A stretch of 36,546 bases of DNA from Rhizobiales bacterium 65-9 (lineage in GTDB: Bacteria; Pseudomonadota; Alphaproteobacteria; Rhizobiales; Beijerinckiaceae): the NCBI GenBank assembly GCA_001899525.1, contig MKVY01000038.1, positions 493,127 to 529,672 on the forward strand, read 5' to 3'. Of this stretch, positions 19,969 through 28,536 are shown in pieces. How positions within the stretch are numbered: the stretch's first letter is position 1; every line of letters starts with the position of its first letter. Below the pieces are notes generated by a model. The model did not search any database, was not told where the DNA came from, and saw only the letters and a list, made by a program, of their open reading frames with translations. The translations under genes and the position numbers were made by a program.

Positions 19969-20035
19969 TCGCCATGTCGGCTCATGCCTTTGCTTCAGGA
20001 CGTCGGGCCGGCGCCCGCCGGACGCGCGGCTAGGC

Positions 20036-20527
20036 ATGCCGTCCTTTCGCACGCGCCACGCCGTCTCCCACACGCCGGAGCAAATGTTCGCTCTCGTTGC
20101 GGATGTCGAGAAATATCCGGAATTCCTGCCTTTCTGCACGGCGCTGACGCTCAAGCGGAGCGCGAAAGACAGTGAAGGACGCGACGTTCTCATCTGCGAC
20201 ATGCATGTGGGATACAAATCGATCAACGAACGGTTCACGAGCCGCGTCGCGCTTGATCGCGCCAACCTGACGATCAACGTCGACTATATCGACGGCCCGT
20301 TCCGCTTTCTGGAAAACAAGTGGCGCTTCGAGCCTGACCCGAAAGGCAGCGCGATCGATTTCTATATTTCCTATGAGTTTCGCAGCCGCCTGCTTGCGAC
20401 GCTTGCCGGCGCGGTGTTCGATCGGATTTTCCGCATGTTCACCGGCGCGTTCGATGCGCGCGCGGACGTGGTTTATGGAGCGGGCGGAACACTCCGCGCG
20501 CCAACGGAAGCTCCGAACAGGCCGTAG
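20036..20527 (+). CDS. Coq10/RatA-type START-like (SRPBCC) protein
   Basis: This small lipid-binding-fold protein of 163 residues is related to mitochondrial Coq10, which helps ubiquinone function, and to enterobacterial RatA, named as a ribosome-association toxin. The sequence has the family start MPSFRTRHAVSHTPEQMFALVADVEKYPEFLPFC (split at about residue 20), the segment YIDGPFRFLENKWRF, and the C-terminal helix FDRIFRMFTGAFDARADVVYG that closes the lipid cavity. It follows lipA, as in many alphaproteobacteria, so a role tied to respiration fits better than a toxin role; no antitoxin partner (RatB) is adjacent. The gene converges on cinA with a shared hairpin across both stops. Confidence 0.88.
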   Translation: MPSFRTRHAVSHTPEQMFALVADVEKYPEFLPFCTALTLKRSAKDSEGRDVLICDMHVGYKSINERFTSRVALDRANLTINVDYIDGPFRFLENKWRFEPDPKGSAIDFYISYEFRSRLLATLAGAVFDRIFRMFTGAFDARADVVYGAGGTLRAPTEAPNRP

Positions 20528-20543
20528 AGCCGTCGGTTCTACG
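20523..20543. terminator. Hairpin spanning the convergent coq10-type and cinA stop codons
   Basis: CGTAGAGCC pairs with GGTTCTACG in a nine-pair stem (one G-T) around the loop GTC. The stem includes the TAG of the Coq10-type gene (20525-20527) and the TAG of cinA (20539-20541 on the minus strand). It has no T-tract; the bidirectional terminator role is inferred from its placement. Confidence 0.4.
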
Positions 20544-21045
20544 CGAAGGCGGAGCCGCCCATCAGATCGTTGAGCATGGAGAGCGCGGCGCGCGCGGAAT
20601 CGCTGCGGATGTCGCTGCGCGACTTGTGGCCGAAGCGGAACTCGCGATGCAGCGCGGCGCCGTCGAATTTCCGCGCGGCGATGTGAACCAGGCCCACCGG
20701 TTTCGCATCGGTTCCGCCGCCGGGACCAGCGACTCCCGTGATCGCGACGGCGACCTGCGCGGCGGAGCGCATCAGCGCTCCTTCCGCCATCGCGCGCGCG
20801 ACCTCCTCGCTGACGGCGCCGTGGCGTTCGATCAGATCGAAGGGAACGCCCAGCGTCTCCTGCTTCGCGCGGTTGGAATAGGTGACGAAGCCGCGCTCGA
20901 AAACATCGGACGCGCCGGCGGTCTCGGTCAGCAGCATGGCGACGAGGCCGCCGGTGCAGCTTTCCGCCGTTGCGATCATCAGGCCCTTCTCGCGCGCCAG
21001 CTCCAGCGCCTGACGGGCCAGTTCGACCGCGATCGGATCAATCAT
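20539..21045 (-). CDS. pncC: CinA C-terminal domain protein (nicotinamide-nucleotide amidase type)
   Basis: This stand-alone CinA C-terminal domain of 168 residues is expected to hydrolyse nicotinamide mononucleotide to nicotinate mononucleotide in pyridine nucleotide salvage. The signature TAESCTGGL is at residues 26-34, with the catalytic serine and cysteine pair inside it. FVTYSNRAKQETLGV and the glycine-rich VAITGVAGPGGGTDAKPVG follow, as in the family. The N-terminal MoaB-like domain of full CinA is absent, which is normal in alphaproteobacteria. Its start lies inside the end of ispDF (overlap 21038-21045), so the two are almost certainly co-translated. Confidence 0.92.
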   Translation of the reverse strand: MIDPIAVELARQALELAREKGLMIATAESCTGGLVAMLLTETAGASDVFERGFVTYSNRAKQETLGVPFDLIERHGAVSEEVARAMAEGALMRSAAQVAVAITGVAGPGGGTDAKPVGLVHIAARKFDGAALHREFRFGHKSRSDIRSDSARAALSMLNDLMGGSAFA

Positions 21046-22237
21046 GTCGCTCCATCCATGCGGCGCCGCTGTCTGGCAGACGGGTTGTCGCGGTGGCGTA
21101 GGCCGCCAATCCCTCGCGCCTTCCCGTAAATCCGAGCTTCTCCGACGTTGTAGCCTTAATTGAGACCGCGCTGGCCGAAACGTTCGCGATCTCGGAGATG
21201 CGCGCGCGGATGCTGTCCCGGTGCGGGCCGATCTTCGGCGCTTCGCAGACGATCGTCAGGTCGAGATGATCGATGAGGCCGCCGAGAGCCCGGATGCGGC
21301 CGGCGGCGAAGTCCAGGAACTGCCCCGACGATGCGCCGCGCCATTGCGGATCGCTCGGCGGGAAGTGCATGCCGATGTCGCCGTCCGAGGCGGCGCCGAG
21401 TAGGGCGTCAGTGAGGGCGTGCAGAGCGGCGTCGGCGTCGGAATGCCCGACCAGCCCCTGGTCATGGTCGATGCGCACGCCGCCGATCCACACATGATCG
21501 CCCGGGCCGAAGGCGTGAACGTCGTAGCCTGACGCGACGCGGGAAATGAGCGCGCCGCCGAGGCGCCGCTCCGCCTCGTCGAAATCGGCGGGCCAGGTCA
21601 GCTTCAGGTTGCGGCGGTCGCCTTCGAAAACATGGACCGCATGGCCCATCGCCCGCATCACCGCGCCATCGTCCGTCAGATCATGCAGGCCGCGCGCATG
21701 CGCCTCCCGGTGCGCCGCCAGAAGCGCGCCGAAGCTGAACGCCTGCGGCGTCTGGATCGCGCGGGCGGAGGCGCGGTCGGGTTGATCCGACACGCTGCCG
21801 TCCTTGGCGATATGGACGAGGGTGTCGGTGACGGGCACGCCGGGGACGGCGGCGCCATGGGTTTCGGCGGCTTCGATCGCGCGCGAAAGCAGAAGGGGGG
21901 TCACGAACGGACGGGCGGCGTCATGGACCAGCACGATATCCGGCGCGAACGGGGCGAGAGCTTCCAGCCCGAGGCGCACGGACTCCTGCCGGCTCGCGCC
22001 GCCGAACGCGGTCGAAATGGTCTTGCCCGGCGGGAGCGCCGCGCGAATCGCGGAAAAGCGCTGTTCGTCGTCGGGATGGATGGCGACCAGCAGATGATCG
22101 ATGCGGGGATGCACGAGAAACGGCTCGACGGCGCGCATGATGACGGGGCGGCCAGCCAGCATGCGGTACTGTTTCGGAATGTCGGAGCCGTTTCGGACTC
22201 CCCGACCGGCGGCGACGATCAGGGCGGCGATCAGCAT
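21038..22237 (-). CDS. ispDF: Bifunctional IspD/IspF (isoprenoid MEP pathway)
   Basis: This fused enzyme carries two steps of the non-mevalonate isoprenoid pathway: MEP cytidylyltransferase (IspD) and MECDP synthase (IspF). I set the start at the ATG at 22237, preceded by GGGAG, giving 399 residues; the longer frame to 22522 runs antisense to dusB. IspD covers about residues 1-230, with LIVAAGRGVRNGSDIPKQYR at the CTP site and VLVHDAARPFV near the middle. IspF begins near residue 236 at SGYDVHAFGPGDHVWIGGV, with GHSDADAALHALTDALLGA giving the metal ligands, and closes with TTSEKLGFTGRREGLAAYA. The fusion is typical of alphaproteobacteria. It is divergent from dusB across 160 bases. Confidence 0.96.
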   Translation of the reverse strand: MLIAALIVAAGRGVRNGSDIPKQYRMLAGRPVIMRAVEPFLVHPRIDHLLVAIHPDDEQRFSAIRAALPPGKTISTAFGGASRQESVRLGLEALAPFAPDIVLVHDAARPFVTPLLLSRAIEAAETHGAAVPGVPVTDTLVHIAKDGSVSDQPDRASARAIQTPQAFSFGALLAAHREAHARGLHDLTDDGAVMRAMGHAVHVFEGDRRNLKLTWPADFDEAERRLGGALISRVASGYDVHAFGPGDHVWIGGVRIDHDQGLVGHSDADAALHALTDALLGAASDGDIGMHFPPSDPQWRGASSGQFLDFAAGRIRALGGLIDHLDLTIVCEAPKIGPHRDSIRARISEIANVSASAVSIKATTSEKLGFTGRREGLAAYATATTRLPDSGAAWMERHD

Positions 22238-22397
22238 GGTTGGCTCCCGGCGGCCGCGACGGGCCGTGACTTCGCATGCGGGCCTTCTAGCCTGCGGGTT
22301 GGCCCCGCGCAGCCACCTTGGCCAGCGACGCGACGGGACGCCATAGGTTTGATCCGAGTGCAGTGCAACATTTTCTGCCCAAACGACGCAGATCCTC

Positions 22398-23459
22398 ATG
22401 GACAAGCAGTTGGAGCTGTCTATGGTGCAGGCAGTGACAGCTATTGCACAAATCTTAGGCGCTGGCCGCGGCCCCGATGAGGCGAGGTCAGGCGACGGCG
22501 TCCCTGTCCTGCTGGCTCCCATGTCCGGGGTAACCGACGCCGTCTTCCGCCGGATCGCTCATCGGTTTGGAGCGGCCCTCGTCGTCACGGAAATGGTGGC
22601 GTCCGACGCGCTCGTGCGCGGCGAGCAGGAGGCTGTTCTTCGCAGCGAAGGCGCCGGCGTCTCGCCGCACATGGTTCAGATCGCCGGCTGCGACGCGACA
22701 TGGATGGCCGAGGCGGCGAAACTGTCGGAAGGCGCCGGCGCCGACGTGATCGACATCAACATGGGCTGTCCGGCGAAGCGCGTGGTTGGAGGCTGGGCCG
22801 GCTCGGCCCTGATGCGAGACCTGGATCACGCCGTCAGCCTCATCGAGGCCGTGGTTTGCGCGGTGGGCATCCCCGTCACCGTCAAGATGCGGCTGGGATG
22901 GGACGATTTGAGCCGCAACGCTCCCGAACTCGCGCGCAGGGCCGAGCAGGCGGGCGCCCAGATGATCACGGTGCATGGCCGCACGCGCAACCAGTTCTAC
23001 AAGGGATCGGCGAACTGGGACGCGATCCGGCCCGTCGTCGAAGCCGTGACAATTCCGGTCGTCGCCAACGGCGACATCGCCACCGTCGCGCAATCCGCCG
23101 ACGCTCTGGCCCGGTCGGGCGCGCAGGCCGTCATGATCGGTCGCGCCTCCCTTGGCCGCGCCTGGCTGCCAGCCGCGATCAGCGCCGGCCTTGGCGGGAG
23201 AGGGGACGGCAGGCCCTCCGCCTTGCAGCGCCGGGATGCTGCGATCGAGCACTATCTCGGGATGATGTCGATGTACGGCGTCAAAATGGGGGTGCGACAT
23301 GCCCGCAAGCATGTCGCCGCCTATCTGGCGGACGCCTGCGGAAGCGATGCGCAGCAGCAGGCGGCGTACAAGCATGCGCTGTTGTCGGACTCGCCCGACC
23401 ATGTCGTCGCCTGCCTCGAACAGGCTTTTACCGACACAGAATGCCCGGCCGCCGCATGA
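22398..23459 (+). CDS. dusB: tRNA dihydrouridine synthase (NifR3/DusB type)
   Basis: This FMN-dependent enzyme reduces uridines in the tRNA D-loop. It is 353 residues long, with the N-terminal FMN-binding [17 protein letters not shown], the catalytic cysteine in [12 protein letters not shown], the phosphate-binding GSALMRDL, and [14 protein letters not shown], as in the DusB/NifR3 group. Historically this gene was called nifR3 because it heads the ntrBC operon, as here; its stop overlaps the ntrB start. The N-terminal extension before LLAPMSG is about 37 residues, longer than I recall for relatives, so a later start (for example Met9 at 22422) is possible. An inverted repeat, AGCTGTC/GACAGCT, lies at 22414-22442 within that extension. 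Confidence 0.93.
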   Translation: MDKQLELSMVQAVTAIAQILGAGRGPDEARSGDGVPVLLAPMSGVTDAVFRRIAHRFGAALVVTEMVASDALVRGEQEAVLRSEGAGVSPHMVQIAGCDATWMAEAAKLSEGAGADVIDINMGCPAKRVVGGWAGSALMRDLDHAVSLIEAVVCAVGIPVTVKMRLGWDDLSRNAPELARRAEQAGAQMITVHGRTRNQFYKGSANWDAIRPVVEAVTIPVVANGDIATVAQSADALARSGAQAVMIGRASLGRAWLPAAISAGLGGRGDGRPSALQRRDAAIEHYLGMMSMYGVKMGVRHARKHVAAYLADACGSDAQQQAAYKHALLSDSPDHVVACLEQAFTDTECPAAA

Positions 23460-24595
23460 ATTCAGGCTATCACAGCTTTGATGACGCCTCGGCGATCTCC
23501 GGCGCGAGCCGCGCCGACGCGATCGTGCGGGTCATGCCGACGCCGATCATCGTCGTCGACGCCTCGGACCGCATCGTTGACGCGAATCCGGCGGCTGAGG
23601 CGTTCCTGGGCGTCAGTCTCGCAGTGATGCGGCGATTCACCTTCGCCAGTCTGATGCCGACCCAGTCGCCGATCCTCGCGCTGATCGAGGATGTCCGCAG
23701 CCAGGGCGCCAGCGTCAGCGGCTATGATTTCGATCTCGGCACGCCGCGGAACGGCGATCGGTCCGCCGATGTTTTCGCCGGCCCCGTGCCCGACGAGCCC
23801 GGTCACGTCGTGATCATGCTTCAGGAAAGGACGAATGCCGAAAAAATGGGCAGGCGCCTTACCCATCGCGGCGCGGCGCGATCCGTCACCGCGCTAGCCT
23901 CGATGCTCGCCCACGAGATCAAGAATCCGCTCTCGGGCATCAAGGGCGCCGCGCAGCTTCTGGAATCCTCCGTCAGCGACGATGACAGGATGCTGACCAC
24001 GCTGATCTGCGACGAGACCGAGCGGATCGTGAAGCTGGTCGACGGCATGGACCTGTTCAGCGACACCCGCCCGATCGCGCGGGAGCCGGTCAATGTTCAT
24101 GAGGTGCTCGAGCATGTGAAGCGGCTGGCGCAAACCGGCGTCGCCCGCCACATCCGTTTCGTCGAGGTGTACGATCCATCCTTGCCGCGCGTGCTGGGCA
24201 ATCGCGACCAACTCATCCAGGTCTTCTTCAATCTCGTGAAGAACTCCGCCGAAGCTATTGGCGAACATGCGATTGACGGCGAAATTGTTCTGTCGTCCGC
24301 GTTTCGGCCGGGCGTTCGCATCGCGCAAGCCGCTTCCAGCGAGAAGGTCGCGCTGCCGCTGGAGTTCACCGTCCGCGACAATGGCCCGGGTATCGCGCCG
24401 GACATTCTTCCCCACCTGTTCGATCCCTTCCTGACGACCAAGGCGACGGGCTCTGGCCTCGGTCTTGCTTTGGTCGCGAAGATTATCGGTGACCACGGCG
24501 GCGCCGTGTCGTGCGAATCTTCGGCCGGGCGCACCATCTTCAAGGTTCTCCTGCCGATGGCTGTCGCCCGCGATGGGCGCGCCGCCGACGAATGA
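23456..24595 (+). CDS. ntrB: Nitrogen regulation sensor histidine kinase NtrB
   Basis: NtrB is a soluble sensor kinase that phosphorylates NtrC under nitrogen limitation and is switched to phosphatase by PII protein. The 379-residue product starts at the ATG overlapping the dusB stop. A PAS domain covers about residues 20-125 ([21 protein letters not shown]). The phospho-accepting histidine is H153 in [12 protein letters not shown]. The ATP-binding domain shows the N box ([12 protein letters not shown]), the G1 box (DNGPGIAPD) and the G2 box ([12 protein letters not shown]). There is no membrane segment, as expected. A longer in-frame ORF upstream only overlaps dusB. ntrC follows seven bases later. 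Confidence 0.96.
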   Translation: MNSGYHSFDDASAISGASRADAIVRVMPTPIIVVDASDRIVDANPAAEAFLGVSLAVMRRFTFASLMPTQSPILALIEDVRSQGASVSGYDFDLGTPRNGDRSADVFAGPVPDEPGHVVIMLQERTNAEKMGRRLTHRGAARSVTALASMLAHEIKNPLSGIKGAAQLLESSVSDDDRMLTTLICDETERIVKLVDGMDLFSDTRPIAREPVNVHEVLEHVKRLAQTGVARHIRFVEVYDPSLPRVLGNRDQLIQVFFNLVKNSAEAIGEHAIDGEIVLSSAFRPGVRIAQAASSEKVALPLEFTVRDNGPGIAPDILPHLFDPFLTTKATGSGLGLALVAKIIGDHGGAVSCESSAGRTIFKVLLPMAVARDGRAADE

Positions 24596-24602
24596 GGACA
24601 GG

Positions 24603-26054
24603 ATGCCCAGCGCAAGCATTCTCATCGCGGATGACGACGCAGCGATACGAACGGTCTTGAATCAGGCCCTCAGCCGCGTCGGGTATGACGTGCGGGCGAC
24701 CGGCCATGCGGCGTCGCTGTGGCGCTGGGTGGCGGCTGGCGACGGCGATCTGGTCATCACCGATGTGGTGATGCCGGACGAGAACGCTTTCGATCTGCTG
24801 CCGCGCATCCGCAAGCTGCGGCCGGAGCTGCCGGTCATCGTCATGAGCGCGCAGAACACGTTCATGACCGCCATCAAGGCGTCCGAGCGCGGCGCGTTCG
24901 AATATCTGCCGAAGCCTTTCGATCTCAAGGAGCTGATCGCCGTGGTGGGGCGGGCGCTGACGCGTCCGCGTCCCGTGAACGTTCCTGACGCGGGCGAGGC
25001 CCCCGATGACATTCCGCTTGTCGGACGTTCGGCCGCTATGCAGGAAATCTATCGGACGCTCGCGCGGCTGATGCAGACTGACCTGACGGTGATGATCGTC
25101 GGCGAATCCGGCACCGGCAAGGAGCTGGTGGCGAAAGCGCTGCATGACTACGGCAAGCGCCGCAAAGGGCCGTTCGTCGCAGTCAACATGGCGGCGATCC
25201 CGCGTGAGCTGATCGAGTCCGACCTGTTCGGGCACGAGAAGGGCGCCTTTACCGGCGCGACCATGCGCAGTCCGGGCAAGTTCGAAATCGCGGAAGGCGG
25301 AACGCTGTTTCTCGACGAGATCGGCGACATGCCGATGGAGGCGCAGACGCGCCTGCTTCGCGTGTTGCAGCAGGGCGAATACACCACCGTCGGCGGCCGG
25401 ACGCCGATCCGGACGAATGTGCGGATCGTCGCCGCGACCAACAAGGATCTGCGTCAGCTCATCCAGCAGGGACTGTTCAGGGAGGACCTGTTTTTCCGGC
25501 TGAACGTCGTCCCGATCCGCCTGCCGCCGCTGCGCGAGAGGGCTGAGGATATTCCCGACCTCGTGCGTCACTTCTTCAAGCTTGCGGAAAAGGAAGGGCT
25601 CGGACGCAAGACTCTCGACGGCGCCGCGCTTGATGCGCTCAAGAGCTATTCCTGGCCGGGCAATATTCGCGAGCTGGAGAATCTGGTCCGCCGGCTAGCT
25701 GCGCTCTACCCGCAGGACACCATCGCCGCGTCGGTGATTGCGGGCGAACTCGACGTCAGCGCGCGCTCTCCGCTGTCGCCGCCCGCCGACGCCGACCGGT
25801 CGACGGCGATGACATTGCCCGATTTCGTGGAGCAGCATCTTTCTGCGTATTTTTCCGGGTTCAACGGAAAACTGCCGCCGCCGGGACTGTATCATCGGCT
25901 CTTGCGCGATCTGGAGCAGCCCCTGATCACGGCGGCTCTCGCGGCCACGCGCGGCAACCAGATCAAGGCGGCCGAATTGCTGGGTCTCAACCGCAACACT
26001 CTGCGCAAGAAGATTCGCGACCTCGATATTCACCTGATGCGAATGCCGCGCTGA
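24603..26054 (+). CDS. ntrC: Nitrogen regulation response regulator NtrC (sigma-54 activator)
   Basis: This enhancer-binding activator of sigma-54 promoters controls nitrogen assimilation genes. It is 483 residues long. The receiver domain has the acidic pair in ADDDAA and the phospho-accepting D54 in [10 protein letters not shown]. The AAA+ domain has the Walker A motif GESGTGKE near residue 167, the sigma-54-contacting GAFTGA near residue 215, and Walker B in [12 protein letters not shown] Fis-type helix-turn-helix closes the protein ([17 protein letters not shown]). The start at 24603 is preceded by GAGGACAGG right after ntrB. All activator elements are intact, in contrast to the downstream NtrX. 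Confidence 0.97.
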   Translation: MPSASILIADDDAAIRTVLNQALSRVGYDVRATGHAASLWRWVAAGDGDLVITDVVMPDENAFDLLPRIRKLRPELPVIVMSAQNTFMTAIKASERGAFEYLPKPFDLKELIAVVGRALTRPRPVNVPDAGEAPDDIPLVGRSAAMQEIYRTLARLMQTDLTVMIVGESGTGKELVAKALHDYGKRRKGPFVAVNMAAIPRELIESDLFGHEKGAFTGATMRSPGKFEIAEGGTLFLDEIGDMPMEAQTRLLRVLQQGEYTTVGGRTPIRTNVRIVAATNKDLRQLIQQGLFREDLFFRLNVVPIRLPPLRERAEDIPDLVRHFFKLAEKEGLGRKTLDGAALDALKSYSWPGNIRELENLVRRLAALYPQDTIAASVIAGELDVSARSPLSPPADADRSTAMTLPDFVEQHLSAYFSGFNGKLPPPGLYHRLLRDLEQPLITAALAATRGNQIKAAELLGLNRNTLRKKIRDLDIHLMRMPR

Positions 26055-26154
26055 CGGTCGCGGCCCGGTCCGCGATGCTCCGATTCCAACATCGCCGGAA
26101 CCGCCCGTCGCACGCCGATCGAAGCCGGCGGCTGCGTCTCGGAATCGTCACTTT

Positions 26155-26183
26155 TTGACAACACTGTGGTAGCGCGGCATCAG
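26155..26183 (+). promoter_or_regulatory. Candidate promoter for ntrYX
   Basis: In the 220-base ntrC-ntrY gap a perfect -35 hexamer TTGACA (26155-26160), after a run of T, is followed 17 bases later by CATCAG, a poor -10. The downstream ntrY ATG is about 90 bases away. The gap suggests ntrYX can be transcribed separately from ntrBC. Confidence 0.3.
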
Positions 26184-26274
26184 GGGCGCTGACTGGCTGG
26201 GGCGGGCCGGTTTGTCGGCTCATCTGCGGCCATTGGGACGGCGGTTTGTCCGCGATCGAGAGGATTTCGCCTGA

Positions 26275-28536
26275 ATGAGCAGCCCGCCATTCGCGACTGA
26301 TTCGGGAGTCGCGGTCGCTCCGGGATGGCCGCTCGATCCGGAGCGGCGCAGCAAGCGCAGGGTCTCGACCTTCCTCGGCATGGCGATCGTCCTGCTGTCG
26401 CTCGCGTCCGCCGCGGCGACGTTCGCGGTGCTCGCCGGTTTCCTCCCGGTCGAGCCGAACAGCGATCTGCTGATCGTGATGTTTGGCCTGAACGTCCTCC
26501 TGATCGCGCTGCTGGTCCTGATTGTCGCAAAAGAAAGCCTCGCGCTCTGGCGCGCGAAAAAAGCTCAGGCCGCCGGCGCCAAGCTGCATGGCCGCGTCAT
26601 GCGCTGGTTCGGCTTCGCGGCGACGGCGCCGGCGATCCTGATGGCGATCGTGGCCATGGTCACGCTCGATCGGGGCCTTGACCCGTGGTTCTCATCCTCG
26701 GTCAGCAACGTGATCACACGCTCGGTCGAAATCGCGAAGGAATACACCGAGACCCAGTGTCGCATGATGACGCGGGAGATCGGCCTGATGGCCGGCGATC
26801 TCGATCGCGCGAAGACGATGTTCGAGCAGGATCGCGGGCTGTTCACGAAATTTCTGACGTCGCGCGCGACCTATCTCGGCTTTCCTCATGTGATGATGGT
26901 GAAAGCCGACGGCTCGGTCCTGGAGCGGGTCGAACTGCTCCCGCTTGACGGCATGGCGCCGCCTGGGCCGGACGATCTGCAGGCCGCCAGCGACGGCGAG
27001 CCGTGGTGCATGATCCCGCGAGAAGGCAATGTGTTTCGTATTCTGCTCAAGCTTGGCGGCTATCCGGACACCTTCATCTTCGCGGGCCGGCCGGTGGATC
27101 CTCGCGCGCTCGAATTTCCGGCCGTCGCTCAGGCTGGTCTCGCCTATTATCGGGCGCTTGAGGAGCGCAAGAGCGGCATCAAATTCGCTTTTGCGACGCT
27201 CTATACGATGATCGCGCTCGTCGTGCCGCTGTGCGCGGCCTGGCTTGGGCTGAATTTCGCGAACCGTCTCGTCGCGCCGGTGCGCCGCTTGATCACGGCG
27301 GCGGGGCAGGTGGCCACCGGCGATCTCGCCGTGCAGGTGCCGGTGCGCGAAAGCGACGGCGATCTCGCCTATCTCGGCAAGACCTTCAACAACATGACCG
27401 CCGAACTGAAGCTCCAGCACGAGCGTCTGACGGACGCCAGCGCGGTGATCGACAAGCGGCGACGCTTCACGGAGGCTGTCCTCTCAGGCGTTTCAGCGGG
27501 CGTGATCGGCCTCGACGCCCGCGGCCGCATCACCGTTCTCAATCCGTCCGCCGAGGCGTTGCTTCAGGTGGACCAGGACAAGGTCCTGACCCGGCCCCTT
27601 GCGGAGGTGTGGCCGGAATTGGCCGCCATCGTCGCGAAAGGCGGCAAGGCGTCGCAACATCAGATGGCGTTGATGCGGGGAGGGCGGGAGCGACTCGTGA
27701 ACGTTCGTCTCACATCGGAGCAGTCGCCTGACAGCGATCGGGGGCTGATCATCACGCTGGACGACATCACCGACCTGGTCACCGCCCAGCGCTCGTCGGC
27801 GTGGGCCGACGTCGCGCGCCGCATCGCGCATGAAATCAAAAACCCGCTCACGCCGATTCAATTGTCCGCCGAGCGCATTCGCCGGAAGTATGGCCGCGTC
27901 ATCAGCGAGGATCGAGCCGTTTTCGACCAATGCACCGACACGATCATCCGGCAGGTCGACGACATCAAGCGCATGGTCGACGAGTTCTCGTCGTTTGCGC
28001 GCATGCCCAAGCCGACGCCTGAGTCCGACGATCTCTGCGATCTCGTGCGCCAGAGCGCTTTCATGATACGCGTCGGCAATCTCGATATCACGATCGCCGA
28101 GCACACGCCCGACGCGGCCGTGATCGCGCGTTTTGACCGCCGGCTGCTCGGACAGGCGCTGACCAATGTCATCAAGAACGCGACCGAGGCGATCTCGGGC
28201 GATGCGTCGGCCGCCGGCAAGGACGGCCGCATCGACGTGCGCCTCGCGGTCGAGGAGTCGCGGCGGATCATCACCATCGACGTCGATGACAACGGCAAGG
28301 GCTTTCCCGCCGAGAATAGACAAAGGCTGCTCGAACCTTATATGACGACGCGCGAAAGCGGCACCGGCCTTGGTCTCGCCATTGTTGGCAAGATTCTTGA
28401 GGATCATGGCGGCGGAATCGAACTCCTCGACAATCCTGAAGGGCGCGGCGCGCGCGTGCGCATGTGGTTTCCGATGACGTCGATCGAGTCCATCAAGAGC
28501 AATGGCGAAAAACTCGCAGCGGAGCAGGCGATATGA
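26275..28536 (+). CDS. ntrY: Membrane sensor histidine kinase NtrY
   Basis: NtrY is an integral inner-membrane kinase paired with NtrX, linked in alphaproteobacteria to nitrogen, nitrate or redox and envelope responses. The 753-residue protein has three N-terminal membrane segments (about residues 31-55, 64-85 and 109-130), an extracytoplasmic domain, and a fourth segment near residues 305-330. A HAMP region follows (NRLVAPVRRLITAAGQVATGD), then a PAS domain (GVIGLDARGRITVLNPSAE). H519 in [13 protein letters not shown] is the phospho-acceptor, and the ATPase boxes are NVIKNATEAI, DDNGKGFP and GTGLGLAIVGKI. Its stop overlaps the ntrX start (ATGA). No truncation is visible. Confidence 0.96.
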   Translation: MSSPPFATDSGVAVAPGWPLDPERRSKRRVSTFLGMAIVLLSLASAAATFAVLAGFLPVEPNSDLLIVMFGLNVLLIALLVLIVAKESLALWRAKKAQAAGAKLHGRVMRWFGFAATAPAILMAIVAMVTLDRGLDPWFSSSVSNVITRSVEIAKEYTETQCRMMTREIGLMAGDLDRAKTMFEQDRGLFTKFLTSRATYLGFPHVMMVKADGSVLERVELLPLDGMAPPGPDDLQAASDGEPWCMIPREGNVFRILLKLGGYPDTFIFAGRPVDPRALEFPAVAQAGLAYYRALEERKSGIKFAFATLYTMIALVVPLCAAWLGLNFANRLVAPVRRLITAAGQVATGDLAVQVPVRESDGDLAYLGKTFNNMTAELKLQHERLTDASAVIDKRRRFTEAVLSGVSAGVIGLDARGRITVLNPSAEALLQVDQDKVLTRPLAEVWPELAAIVAKGGKASQHQMALMRGGRERLVNVRLTSEQSPDSDRGLIITLDDITDLVTAQRSSAWADVARRIAHEIKNPLTPIQLSAERIRRKYGRVISEDRAVFDQCTDTIIRQVDDIKRMVDEFSSFARMPKPTPESDDLCDLVRQSAFMIRVGNLDITIAEHTPDAAVIARFDRRLLGQALTNVIKNATEAISGDASAAGKDGRIDVRLAVEESRRIITIDVDDNGKGFPAENRQRLLEPYMTTRESGTGLGLAIVGKILEDHGGGIELLDNPEGRGARVRMWFPMTSIESIKSNGEKLAAEQAI

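Noticed and set aside
20036..20527. RatA toxin of a toxin-antitoxin pair
   Set aside because: The fold is the same, but no RatB partner is adjacent and the lipA neighbourhood favours the Coq10-like role.
22360..22450. Classical NtrC binding site upstream of dusB
   Set aside because: The GTGCA and TGCAC words occur in the wrong order and with 15 bases between them, unlike the TGCAC-N7-GTGCA pattern.
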